In this document: in pieces, positions 8,654 to 16,499 of the stretch
How positions within the stretch are numbered: the first letter of the stretch is position 1
How the letters are laid out: every line of letters begins with the position of its first letter
From: Altibacter lentus
GTDB taxonomy: Bacteria > Bacteroidota > Bacteroidia > Flavobacteriales > Flavobacteriaceae
Direction: 5' to 3'
DNA length: 64,000 nt
Assembly: GCF_000746845.1 (NCBI RefSeq)
Contig: NZ_KN050846.1
Span: 1,380,963-1,444,962, forward strand
Position numbers and translations under genes: made by a program
The notes under the pieces: model-generated
Databases searched by the model: none
What the model was told of the DNA's origin: nothing
Seen by the model: the letters and a program-made list of their open reading frames with translations, nothing else

Positions 8654-9334
8654 ATGAGATCATTAGTTACCATCCTTCTGATATTCGCAATGGTAAGTTG
8701 TGCTTCAGAGACAGAAAAAAAGAGCCTTAACTCTGTAGAGGAGATCTACAGTGCTACCACCGCCTATTCCAAAAAGAGTAGCTTCGATGTGGCCCAGGGA
8801 ACCAAGAAAGAGTTCAACATTGTGGTATCAAACAGCAAAATGATTGACACCTTGCCGCCCACAGTCACATCGGGGAATATAGCGTTACTGGTTTTTGAAG
8901 GTCTTTCCGAAGAAGAAAAAAAATCATACAGCGGGATAAGTGTGGACCTTATAAACAGTAAAAAAGATTCGGCTTCGTATTTCTATCCTTCAGAATTACT
9001 CGAAAGCCTCGTAACCAAGTCGGGCAATTTCAAACGCTTTTCTGAAAGTATTGTAGCCGGGGATTTTGGAAAACTCGATGCTTTAAAAAGTGATGCCGAC
9101 ATCCCCATCTCTATTGGTGAGGGCGTCAAGAAAACGATTAAAAATAACGAAATAATCTACGGCGACCTCATAGCCTATCAGCCTTTCGGCGTGTCTGAAG
9201 ACAGGGACGAAATTGGTGAGATCTACCAGTTCCAGGCCAATTTGGTCTTTGAGAAAGGCACGATCGGTTATTTTGTGAATGTAGATAAGGCCGAAGGAAA
9301 AGATAAAGTGATTGGCTTTCGATTCTTCGAATAA
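8654..9334 (+). CDS. Lipoprotein, function unknown
   Basis: The 226-residue product starts MRSLVTILLIFAMVSCASE, a type II signal peptide with lipobox VSC and the modified cysteine at 16. I recognise no domain; the mature part is a mixed charged sequence with strand-like segments (GNIALLVFEGL, YQFQANLVFEKGTIGYFVNV). It begins five bases after the response regulator and is probably the last gene of that operon. Its TAA stop abuts the stop codon of the convergent argS gene with no base between. A surface or periplasmic partner of the two-component system is plausible but unproven. Confidence 0.8.
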   Translation: MRSLVTILLIFAMVSCASETEKKSLNSVEEIYSATTAYSKKSSFDVAQGTKKEFNIVVSNSKMIDTLPPTVTSGNIALLVFEGLSEEEKKSYSGISVDLINSKKDSASYFYPSELLESLVTKSGNFKRFSESIVAGDFGKLDALKSDADIPISIGEGVKKTIKNNEIIYGDLIAYQPFGVSEDRDEIGEIYQFQANLVFEKGTIGYFVNVDKAEGKDKVIGFRFFE

Positions 9335-11110
9335 TTACATACGTTCGGGAACTGTTATGCCTAACACTTCAAAAGCAGTCTTTATCACAGCACCCACCGC
9401 ATGGGAGAGTCGAATACGGAATTCCTTTTCAGCTTCTGTATCGGCTCCAAAGATCGGGACGTTCTGAAAGAACGAATTGTAAAGACGCACCAGGTCGTAC
9501 GTATAATTGGCAACCAAGGCCGGACTGTACTGTTCGGCTGCTTGCTGAATGACCTCAGGAAAGAGCTGAAGCTGTTTTAGTACTTCCTTTTCTTTATCCT
9601 GAAGCGCAAAACCGTTTATAGCCGATGGCACCGGCAAGCTACCCGCTTTTCGCAAAATAGACTGTATTCGCGCATAGGTGTATTGAATAAAAGGACCGGT
9701 ATTTCCTTGAAAATCGACGCTCTCTTCGGGATCAAACAAAATACGTTTTTTAGGATCCACTTTCAGAATATAATACTTTAAAGCACCCAAGCCAATGGTG
9801 TGGTACAGGTCTTTCTTCTCTTCTTCAGAAAAATCGTCGATCTTACCTAGTTCTTCACTAATCTCTTGGGCTGTCTGTGCCATATCTGCAATAAGATCAT
9901 CGGCGTCCACGACAGTGCCTTCCCGGCTTTTCATCTTACCCGAAGGAAGGTCAACCATTCCATAACTAAGATGGTGCAGGTTCGCGGCCCATTCGTATCC
10001 CAGTTTCTTCAAGATGAGAAACAACACCTTAAAGTGATAATCTTGTTCATTTCCCACCGTATAGATCATTCCGTTGATATCCGGAAAATCCTTTACCCGT
10101 TGTATGGCAGTACCAATGTCCTGTGTCATGTAGACGGCAGTTCCATCACTTCTCAGCACGATCTTCTCATCCAACCCGTCCTGGGTAAGATCACACCACA
10201 CAGAGCCATCTTCCTTTCTATAGAAAACACCCTTTTCCAATCCTTCAGCGATCACATCCTTACCGAGAAGGTAGGTATCGCTTTCGTAATAATAGCTGTC
10301 AAAATCGACTCCAATGGCATTATAGGTAGCATCAAATCCTTCATATACCCAACCGTTCATCATCTTCCAAAGCGCTATCGTTTCAGGATCGCCCGCTTCC
10401 CACCGGCGAAGCATTTCTTGTGCGGCCACCAGTGAAGGCGCCTCAGTTTTGGCGTTTTCTTCGGAAAGACCTTCAGCTACCAGCTTTTTAATTTCTTTCT
10501 TGTATTCCTGATCGAACTTCACATAATAGTTTCCTACCAGTTTATCTCCTTTTAAACCGGCGGATTGGGGTGTTTCCCCGTTTCCGAAGCGTTTCCACGC
10601 CAGCATACTTTTGCAAATATGGATCCCCCGGTCATTGATGATCTGTGTTTTATACACCTTTCGTCCAGCGGCCTTTAATATCTCTGCCACACTATAACCC
10701 AGCAATACATTGCGGATATGTCCCAAATGCAGAGGTTTGTTGGTATTGGGAGAAGCATATTCCACCATCATGGTAAAATCGCCTTGCGGAGCCTTTCCGA
10801 AGGAAGTAAAGTCGTCGATACCATTAAAAAAAGAAAGGTAATAAGCATCACTCAACACCACGTTGAGAAATCCTTTCACCACATTAAAACCGGAAACCGC
10901 CTCTACACTATCTTGAAGGTACGCTCCAATCGCCTCTCCGATCTGAACGGGATTTTCTTTAATGACGCGCAACATAGGAAATACCACCACGGTGATATCG
11001 CCTTTAAATTCCTTACGAGTTGCCTGGAATTCAACGCTTTCCAGTGTAACACCGTAGATCTCTGTAACGGCCTTTTGTATTTCCTTTTCTAAGATGTCTT
11101 GTAAGTTCAT
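9335..11110 (-). CDS. argS: Arginyl-tRNA synthetase
   Basis: The 591-residue class I synthetase charges tRNA-Arg. An N-terminal additional domain (about 1-100) is followed by the Rossmann catalytic core with the HIGH motif as HLGH at 128-131 (ASPNTNKPLHLGHIRN), the KMSKS-like loop GKMKSREGTVVDADD near residue 395, and the DALR anticodon-binding domain in the last 120 residues (IQYTYARIQSILRKAG). The length is normal for bacteria. It faces away from the small gene at 11263 and shares a 152-base intergenic region with it. A -7 box is visible at 11192-11199. Confidence 0.98.
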   Translation of the reverse strand: MNLQDILEKEIQKAVTEIYGVTLESVEFQATRKEFKGDITVVVFPMLRVIKENPVQIGEAIGAYLQDSVEAVSGFNVVKGFLNVVLSDAYYLSFFNGIDDFTSFGKAPQGDFTMMVEYASPNTNKPLHLGHIRNVLLGYSVAEILKAAGRKVYKTQIINDRGIHICKSMLAWKRFGNGETPQSAGLKGDKLVGNYYVKFDQEYKKEIKKLVAEGLSEENAKTEAPSLVAAQEMLRRWEAGDPETIALWKMMNGWVYEGFDATYNAIGVDFDSYYYESDTYLLGKDVIAEGLEKGVFYRKEDGSVWCDLTQDGLDEKIVLRSDGTAVYMTQDIGTAIQRVKDFPDINGMIYTVGNEQDYHFKVLFLILKKLGYEWAANLHHLSYGMVDLPSGKMKSREGTVVDADDLIADMAQTAQEISEELGKIDDFSEEEKKDLYHTIGLGALKYYILKVDPKKRILFDPEESVDFQGNTGPFIQYTYARIQSILRKAGSLPVPSAINGFALQDKEKEVLKQLQLFPEVIQQAAEQYSPALVANYTYDLVRLYNSFFQNVPIFGADTEAEKEFRIRLSHAVGAVIKTAFEVLGITVPERM

Positions 11111-11191
11111 ACCTTTTGGAACAATAAGAACACCTTGCTACAATGTGATTTTCGCGGTTCTCTTCGGAAAGACATGTGTGGTGTTCGGGTG

Positions 11192-11199
11192 CAAAGATA
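11192..11199 (-). promoter_or_regulatory. Putative -7 element of argS
   Basis: On the minus strand this reads TATCTTTG followed by CACC, a strong match to TAnnTTTG. It implies a leader of about 75 bases for argS. I do not find a convincing TTTG at the right distance upstream, so only the -7 half is supported. Confidence 0.4.
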
Positions 11200-11213
11200 C
11201 AAGAAATTTAACG

Positions 11214-11242
11214 TTTGGATTATCCGTAATATGGTATCTTTA
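11214..11242 (+). promoter_or_regulatory. Promoter of the hypothetical gene at 11263
   Basis: TTTG (11214-11217), 17 bases, then TATCTTTA (11235-11242), close to the Bacteroidota -33/-7 pattern. The ATG follows at 11263, giving a leader of roughly 15 bases. Confidence 0.5.
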
Positions 11243-11262
11243 AAAGAAAAGCTTTTAAAAGA

Positions 11263-11694
11263 ATGATCTTGAATGTATCTTACAATAACAAGGCGATCAC
11301 TAAGCAAATTGACGAAGAACTTGGTAAGCCTTTTACGTTAAAAGAGCGAATTAAACAACAAGGCATAGGATCCCCGCGTCTTGTAATTACGGACTGCAGC
11401 CTCCACCTTCACAACTTGCTCATTCTCGACTCCAACCGAAACGTTTGTAATATCGAGTTACGTCCAAAGGGCATCATTGTAGGATTTCGGTCCCTATTAG
11501 AATCCTATGCATTGGTAATTCCCTTCTACAAATTAGTATTATATAAAGGTAAAGCCGAAGAATACAGTGTGTATCGTGATGATTATTACGTAAAAGTACT
11601 GGCAAGATCCAAAGATACTGCCATTCATGCTTTTATGCTGAAAGTTCTCAACGCTAAAGCCAAGGCTTTACCCACCCGCTTGGAAGACCCGTAA
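11263..11694 (+). CDS. Hypothetical cytoplasmic protein
   Basis: A 143-residue protein with no signal peptide or membrane segment. I do not recognise a domain family. It is compact and mixed alpha/beta (MILNVSYNNKAITKQI, VCNIELRPKGIIVGFRSLLESY, YALVIPFYKLVLYKG, DDYYVKVLAR) and ends in a basic helix. The promoter at 11214-11242 and good coding structure support it as real. Its stop is one base from the stop of the convergent small membrane protein gene. Confidence 0.75.
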   Translation: MILNVSYNNKAITKQIDEELGKPFTLKERIKQQGIGSPRLVITDCSLHLHNLLILDSNRNVCNIELRPKGIIVGFRSLLESYALVIPFYKLVLYKGKAEEYSVYRDDYYVKVLARSKDTAIHAFMLKVLNAKAKALPTRLEDP

Positions 11695-11695
11695 A

Positions 11696-11902
11696 TTAAC
11701 GCCTGTTCTTCAGGATCGTTCCGCCAAGCAGTGCCAGCACCCCCAAACCGATCATTCCCAATGTCTGATTGCTTAACCCTTCCTTGGCTGAAACTTCCAA
11801 TGGGCCAATATCCAAGACTTCCTGTGGTACAAAAGCGTTGTAAAGTCCCAAAATAACTAGGACCAAACCTACTACCAGTAAAACAATTTTCAATATTTTC
11901 AT
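11696..11902 (-). CDS. Small two-helix membrane protein
   Basis: The 68-residue product has two hydrophobic helices, about 3-23 (ILKIVLLVVGLVLVILGLYNAF) and about 48-63 (LGMIGLGVLALLGGTIL), joined by a short acidic loop and ending in KNRR, which predicts both ends in the cytoplasm. It resembles small flavobacterial membrane proteins of unknown role. Function is not known. Confidence 0.6.
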   Translation of the reverse strand: MKILKIVLLVVGLVLVILGLYNAFVPQEVLDIGPLEVSAKEGLSNQTLGMIGLGVLALLGGTILKNRR

Positions 11903-11980
11903 AACCGTACTGTTAATTACACAACCAAGGTAATCAAATTATTTACCAGCAAGGAATCTTGTTAACGCCACTTTAACCAC

Positions 11981-12007
11981 TTGTTTAACAACTATTATCT
12001 ATCTTTA
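11981..12007 (+). promoter_or_regulatory. Putative promoter of the SDR/DUF2867 gene
   Basis: TTG (11981-11983), 16 bases, TATCTTTA (12000-12007). The spacing is one base shorter than in the neighbour at 11214. The start codon at 12020 follows after a very short leader. Confidence 0.35.
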
Positions 12008-12019
12008 AACAAAAATATT

Positions 12020-13447
12020 TTGAAAATACTACTCACAGGCGCCAACGGATATATAGGAATGAGGCTTCTTCCTGCACTGTTAGAAAAGGGCCACGAAGTG
12101 ATTTGCTGTGTCAGGGACAAGAACAGATTCTCCTTAGATACCGAAACATTAAAACGGGTACAGATTTATGAGGTTGATTTCGTCCAAGAAGTGGAGATTG
12201 AACGTTTCCCAAAAGATATTGATGTGGTTTATTACCTCATCCATTCCATGAGTGCTTCTACTAACAACTTCGATGAAATGGAGGCCACGGCCGCTACTAA
12301 TTTCAATAAGTATATGGCGAGCACTTCGGTGAAGCAGGTGATCTATTTAAGTGGTATCGTGAATGAAGAGCAACTTTCCAAACACCTATCTTCTCGTAAA
12401 AATGTAGAAGACATTCTATACGAAGGTAATTATCATCTTACCGTACTCCGCGCCGGAATAGTCGTTGGCAGCGGAAGTTCATCTTTTGAAATCATAAGGG
12501 ACCTCTGCGAAAAGCTTCCCATAATGATAGCACCCAGATGGTTGAAGACCCGCATCCAGCCTATTGCGATACGTGATGTTATTGCGTTCCTGTCTGGAGT
12601 GATCTTAAATCCAAAATGCTACGATCAATCTTTTGATATTGGAGGACCCGATATCTACACCTACAAAAAGATGCTGCTCATTTATGCGAAGGTGCGTAAA
12701 TTAAAGCTATGGATCATCTCTGTGCCTGTGATGTCTCCACGACTCTCCTCCTATTGGTTGTATTTTGTAACCAGCACATCCTATAAACTTGCCGTGAATC
12801 TTGTAGACAGCATGAAAATGGAAGTGGTCGCCAAGGATAATAAGCTACAGGAGTTATTAGGCATTGAACCGATCTCTTATGAAGAATCCATAAAAAAAGC
12901 TTTTATAAAGATCGAGCAGAACCTCGTGATCTCGAGCTGGAAGGATTCATTGGTGGCCGGGCGGTTTACCAATCTCAAAGGGTACATTCAAGTGCCCAAA
13001 TACGGTTGTTTAAAGGATGAAAAGAAACTCCCGCTCACAAATCCGGAATCAGTCCTTGAGAATATTTGGTCCATTGGCGGAACACGTGGCTGGTACTATG
13101 GAAACTGGCTCTGGAAAATCCGAGGTTTTATGGATCTACTTGTTGGAGGTGTGGGTTTACGACGCGGACGCACCCATCCCGATAAACTCTATTCGGGAGA
13201 TGCACTGGACTTTTGGAGGGTGATCTATGCCGATAAGGAGGAAAGACGGCTGCTCCTTTTTGCTGAAATGAAACTTCCCGGAGAAGCCTGGTTAGAATTC
13301 TGTATAGATGACGAAAATGTGTTGCATCAAACTGCCACCTTCCGACCCAAAGGATTATGGGGAAGGCTTTATTGGTATTCTGTACTGCCCTTCCATTATT
13401 TTATCTTTGGAGGAATGATACGGAATATTGCTAAGGCAGCCGCTTAA
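12020..13447 (+). CDS. SDR-family NAD(P)-binding protein with DUF2867 domain
   Basis: The 475-residue protein begins with an NAD(P)-binding Rossmann fold (MKILLTGANGYIG; glycine-rich loop at 6-13) of the atypical, NmrA/YbjT-like short-chain dehydrogenase type, and ends with a DUF2867 domain from about residue 325 (GRTHPDKLYSGDALDFWRV, then LWGRLYWYSVLPFHYFIFGG). The start is taken at TTG 12020 because it places the first beta strand at the N-terminus; an upstream TTG at 11981 adds 13 residues and lies in the promoter. The substrate is unknown. It ends nine bases before the convergent ctlX-like gene. Confidence 0.85.
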   Translation: MKILLTGANGYIGMRLLPALLEKGHEVICCVRDKNRFSLDTETLKRVQIYEVDFVQEVEIERFPKDIDVVYYLIHSMSASTNNFDEMEATAATNFNKYMASTSVKQVIYLSGIVNEEQLSKHLSSRKNVEDILYEGNYHLTVLRAGIVVGSGSSSFEIIRDLCEKLPIMIAPRWLKTRIQPIAIRDVIAFLSGVILNPKCYDQSFDIGGPDIYTYKKMLLIYAKVRKLKLWIISVPVMSPRLSSYWLYFVTSTSYKLAVNLVDSMKMEVVAKDNKLQELLGIEPISYEESIKKAFIKIEQNLVISSWKDSLVAGRFTNLKGYIQVPKYGCLKDEKKLPLTNPESVLENIWSIGGTRGWYYGNWLWKIRGFMDLLVGGVGLRRGRTHPDKLYSGDALDFWRVIYADKEERRLLLFAEMKLPGEAWLEFCIDDENVLHQTATFRPKGLWGRLYWYSVLPFHYFIFGGMIRNIAKAAA

Positions 13448-13456
13448 CTATATATT

Positions 13457-14395
13457 TTATTTCTCTTCCGGGAGGAAGACTTCGGCCATCATACAGCGTG
13501 CACTGCCACCCCCACATGTCTCTATGGTCTCCAGGTCACTGCTCAAGATCTCACAATGCTTCTCAATGGCTTCGACCTGATCTGAAGTGAGGCTTTTATG
13601 GGCCGCCAAACTCATCACTAAATATTTTGAATCATTCGTTCCTCTCACTTGAAGCATGTTCCCTGCAAAGCGATGCATCTGTGCTTCAGTAATTGTTATG
13701 ATCTCCTTACCGTCTTCCTGAAGGTGATGCACCACATTCTTCTTTTCAGCCTTATCATCAATTGTGTCTAGACAAATAATGGCAAAATTTTCCCCAAGCG
13801 CCATCATGACATTGGTGTGATAGATAGGCATACGCTGTCCGTCCACTGTTTGGTTTGCAGTGAAAACCACCGGAAAATAATCGAAATCCTCGCAAAACTC
13901 TATCAACAGCTCTTCATCGGCTCGTGGTGATAAGGCGCAATACGCTTTTTTATGGACGCGATCCAGCAAAAGACTTCCGGTGCCTTCCAAAAAAAGCTCC
14001 TCCTCTTCTGCACTGGTATAATCCATATACGCATCAATAATAAATCCTTCACTTTCCAAACGGTCCATAACCTCTTCTCGTCTTTCACGACGACGGTTTA
14101 CTGCGAACATTGGATATAAGGCTACCACACCATTTTCGTGAAAACTCACCCAGTTATTAGGAAATATGGAATCCGGAGTATCCATCTTAAGATCATCGTG
14201 TTCTACGATCACCCGAACTCCTACAGCACGCAGTTTTGCTACAAAAGCATCGAATTCCTCCTGAGCTTTTGTATTGATCTCACTGTTTTTAAGGTCAATA
14301 TCTTCCTGAAAATAATTATTGACCGCAGTCTCTTCGTTCATACGAAACGCCACGGGGCGTATCATTAAAATGGTATTGGTGATCTGTTGTGCCAA
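13457..14395 (-). CDS. ctlX: Citrulline-utilisation hydrolase CtlX-like, guanidine-modifying family
   Basis: The 312-residue enzyme belongs to the arginine deiminase/amidinotransferase (pentein) superfamily and matches the CtlX type, known for hydrolysing citrulline. The catalytic set is visible: Glu137 in LEGTGSLLLDR, His193 in IYHTNVMM and the nucleophile Cys301 in GGGSARCMMAE; the N-terminal FPNNWVSFHENG is typical of this subgroup. It acts in the cytoplasm. A related but distinct enzyme lies two genes upstream. The substrate assignment (citrulline, arginine or a methylated guanidine) is inferred from family resemblance only. Confidence 0.8.
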   Translation of the reverse strand: MAQQITNTILMIRPVAFRMNEETAVNNYFQEDIDLKNSEINTKAQEEFDAFVAKLRAVGVRVIVEHDDLKMDTPDSIFPNNWVSFHENGVVALYPMFAVNRRRERREEVMDRLESEGFIIDAYMDYTSAEEEELFLEGTGSLLLDRVHKKAYCALSPRADEELLIEFCEDFDYFPVVFTANQTVDGQRMPIYHTNVMMALGENFAIICLDTIDDKAEKKNVVHHLQEDGKEIITITEAQMHRFAGNMLQVRGTNDSKYLVMSLAAHKSLTSDQVEAIEKHCEILSSDLETIETCGGGSARCMMAEVFLPEEK

Positions 14396-14414
14396 ATGTG
14401 TGTGATTTAGGGTG

Positions 14415-14422
14415 CAAATTTA
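14415..14422 (-). promoter_or_regulatory. Putative -7 element of the ctlX-like gene
   Basis: The minus strand reads TAAATTTG followed by CACC, matching TAnnTTTG, 20 bases before the ATG. No clear -33 box is visible. Confidence 0.4.
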
Positions 14423-14481
14423 AGTGTAAAAACCGAGGTATTTAATATTAAATAATAATTTTGAAAAAGAAGAAATACCTA

Positions 14482-14512
14482 TTTGTCTTTTTCATTCTTC
14501 GTGATATCGTTC
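14482..14512 (+). promoter_or_regulatory. Weak promoter-like pair in the ctlX/OMP gap
   Basis: TTTG (14482-14485), exactly 19 bases, TATCGTTC (14505-14512). The -33 box and spacing fit, but two of the four bases of the -7 TTTG are wrong. If active it would transcribe the structured element that follows, antisense to the flanking genes. Confidence 0.2.
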
Positions 14513-14513
14513 T

Positions 14514-14594
14514 ATGAAAAAACTATTCCAATTTTTGATCAAATTCCTTTACACTAATCACAATGGTCAAATAGTTTTTGAGGAGGGTTATTAA
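14514..14594 (+). CDS. Possible 26-residue peptide, doubtful
   Basis: A short frame starting ATG AAA AAA CTA runs 26 codons to TAA and would give a peptide starting MKKLFQFLIKFLYTN with an amphipathic hydrophobic N-terminal half and an acidic tail ending FEEGY. It directly follows the weak promoter and runs into the structured element. It is too short to judge by composition, has no visible ribosome-binding site, and could be chance. Confidence 0.15.
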   Translation: MKKLFQFLIKFLYTNHNGQIVFEEGY

Positions 14595-14655
14595 ATTTAT
14601 CAGGCCGGGGAACCCACAGGGTGCGCCTGATCAAAAAGACCACTATCCTCTTTGG
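14578..14655. ncRNA. Candidate structured RNA element
   Basis: Nested complementary segments are visible. An outer pair GAGGAGGGT (14580-14588) with ACTATCCTC (one mismatch, one G-T) encloses a perfect ATCAGGC / GCCTGAT pair, which encloses CCC-ACA-GGG. The element is locally GC-rich in an otherwise AT-rich gap. Neither strand has a T-run after the stems, so it is not an intrinsic terminator. Strand is undecided: on plus it follows a weak promoter, on minus it would be the leader of the ctlX-like gene. Flavobacteria are known to carry dispersed structured RNAs (for example the Flavo-1 motif); I cannot confirm membership from memory. Confidence 0.35.
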
Positions 14656-14672
14656 GTAGAAATTAAACAATC

Positions 14673-15476
14673 TTACTTTACATCATATACCAGCCCAAAT
14701 CCGTAGCCGGGTCCTTGAAAGATATTCCTTCCGGAAAACACATACGAAGCACTTACGTAAATTCCAAAATTCCTAAAAAACGGTTTGTATACCGTCCCGC
14801 CGATCTTATGATAATGAACCGCAAACTCCTTAAAATTCTGTGGTCGCGGTGTACCGCGGTAATCAATGCCTCCAAAAGAATACTGAGATTCATAATATCC
14901 GTCAAAATACCAGGTATGGGATGCTTTGCCCAATTTCAGTGTCGCAGGCAACGCATCGGGAACTTCATCAAATTTAAAAGCATATCCGGCTTGCAAGGTC
15001 GCAAACCAACCGGAATCGTACTGGTAATGCCACATAACCTTCGGCTCTACGATCGTTGCTTGTTGCCCAATGTCATTGAGACCCCCTATGGCGTAATTTG
15101 AAATAGGCGTGGAAAAACCTAAGGCAGCGGTTAACTGTAAGGTAGTAGCGTGTTTCTTTTGTTGAAAGAATGCATATTTGGCGAAGAATTGGATATCCTG
15201 AAACGATTGATTAGGACCAATTTCACTATAAGGCACCGAAACTTGTACATCGAAACGATCTGTAATTCCAAAGGCACCAAAAAGATTCACATAAAATTCT
15301 TCTCTGTCAATGTCGAGCTTTTCATTCCCGGCGAAGTAGGCAGTTCCTTTTTTATAACCGCCTCCAAGAACGATTGTTGCATTTCCCTTTCCTCTGTAAA
15401 ACCCATCAATAGTCCCCTGCGCAAACAACATAGGTGTACACAATAAAGCTACCCAAAACACTAATCCTTCTCTCAT
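14673..15476 (-). CDS. Outer-membrane beta-barrel protein
   Basis: The 267-residue product has a signal peptide (MREGLVFWVALLCTPMLFA, cleavage before Q) and alternating amphipathic strands throughout (NATIVLGGGYKKG, FYVNLFGAFGITDRFDVQVSVPYSE, TTLQLTAALGFSTPI, IYVSASYVFSG), ending in a short terminal strand GFGLVYDVK. It resembles the transporter-like barrel family sometimes annotated as phenol-degradation MetA-like. It lies between two guanidine-modifying enzymes on the same strand, which may mean it passes a related nitrogen compound, but nothing in the sequence proves it. Confidence 0.75.
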   Translation of the reverse strand: MREGLVFWVALLCTPMLFAQGTIDGFYRGKGNATIVLGGGYKKGTAYFAGNEKLDIDREEFYVNLFGAFGITDRFDVQVSVPYSEIGPNQSFQDIQFFAKYAFFQQKKHATTLQLTAALGFSTPISNYAIGGLNDIGQQATIVEPKVMWHYQYDSGWFATLQAGYAFKFDEVPDALPATLKLGKASHTWYFDGYYESQYSFGGIDYRGTPRPQNFKEFAVHYHKIGGTVYKPFFRNFGIYVSASYVFSGRNIFQGPGYGFGLVYDVK

Positions 15477-15512
15477 ACCATTTTTGAATTAGGTCGAAAA
15501 GAAGATCACAAA

Positions 15513-16433
15513 CTAACGGGGATCACGCACTAAAGGCATGGTTGTGCAGCGAAGGAGGCCTTCTTGCTTCGATATTTCGGCGTATGGCACTTCCTCTACG
15601 GTAAAGCCCTGTGAACGTAACCACGTATTGAGGCGGGTAAAGTTCTTTTCTGAAATGATCACCTCAGGACTAATGGAAAAAACATTGCTGTTCATATCAT
15701 ACATCTCTTCTTTGGTAATATGAAAGCAATTTTCTTTTCCGAAGAAATCCAGTAACCATTCATACTCATCGTTTTCTAAAAACCCTTCTTTGTGGATAAT
15801 GCATTTTCCTTTGCCAAGCGGTTGAAAACAACAGTCTAAATGCAGGGCGTTGTCCTTGGCCACAGTATTGGATTTTCGAAGGTTAAATGATTTTACCTTT
15901 TTATGTGGAAATAATTTTTGAAGGTGCGTAACGGCTTTCATGTTCGTTCGCGCAGTAATATATTTTGCATAATCGTCACCGTAATACGTGCCTACAAAAA
16001 TATAATCTCCCCAGGGCATCACATCACCTCCCTCTATATGGGCATCTTCGGGAAATTCGATGATTTTCGAAGCGTCGATCTGTTCGATCACATGATGCAA
16101 GGCATCGATCTCACGAGAGCGGTCTTCCAAAATATTCGCTTTAATAAACTTATCGTCTATGACAAAAGCAATGTCGCGTGAGAAGATTTGATTGTAATCC
16201 AATATTTTATCAGGACGATACACCTTCACGTTGTATTTCTCAAAAACCTTAGCAACCGCATCCATTTCTTTTACCATGTCCTCATCTTTTGGATACGTCC
16301 CTGCTGCAATATGCTCTGCCGATTTAGGATCGTAAGCATCTTCCAGTTTAGGTACAGGCCCATTGCTGTCTGCCCTTCCTAGAACAACAGCTCTTAGTCT
16401 TGAAATCTCGTCTGTGATGTGTAACTCAATCAT
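15513..16433 (-). CDS. Arginine deiminase-family (pentein) hydrolase
   Basis: The 306-residue enzyme belongs to the arginine deiminase / dimethylargininase / amidinotransferase superfamily. Catalytic residues are visible: Glu134 and Asp137 in HIEGGDVMPWG, His198 in ALHLDCC and the nucleophile Cys296 in GLLRCTTMPL. The start is the ATG of MIELHITDEIS at 16433; longer in-frame starts would run into the gltA terminator. It differs strongly from the CtlX-like enzyme nearby, so a different guanidino or ureido substrate is likely. Amidinotransferase or dimethylargininase activity cannot be excluded. Confidence 0.8.
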   Translation of the reverse strand: MIELHITDEISRLRAVVLGRADSNGPVPKLEDAYDPKSAEHIAAGTYPKDEDMVKEMDAVAKVFEKYNVKVYRPDKILDYNQIFSRDIAFVIDDKFIKANILEDRSREIDALHHVIEQIDASKIIEFPEDAHIEGGDVMPWGDYIFVGTYYGDDYAKYITARTNMKAVTHLQKLFPHKKVKSFNLRKSNTVAKDNALHLDCCFQPLGKGKCIIHKEGFLENDEYEWLLDFFGKENCFHITKEEMYDMNSNVFSISPEVIISEKNFTRLNTWLRSQGFTVEEVPYAEISKQEGLLRCTTMPLVRDPR

Positions 16434-16445
16434 AATGGTAAATAT

Positions 16446-16476
16446 AAAAAAAACCATCCGCTGCTACCGGATGGTT
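16446..16476 (-). terminator. Intrinsic terminator of gltA
   Basis: AACCATCCG (16452-16460) and CGGATGGTT (16468-16476) form a perfect nine-base-pair stem with a seven-base loop. On the minus strand the stem is followed by a run of eight Ts. It ends citrate synthase transcription 24 bases after the stop. Confidence 0.9.
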
Positions 16477-16499
16477 CTTAAATAATTATACAAAGGTAT

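Noticed and set aside
9866-10435. 189-codon frame on the plus strand inside argS
   Set aside because: argS is unmistakable in this region; the antisense frame has no recognisable features.
14603-14637. Intrinsic terminator for the outer-membrane protein gene
   Set aside because: The stem is good but there is no T-run on the minus strand after it, and the plus strand is followed by CAAAAAG.
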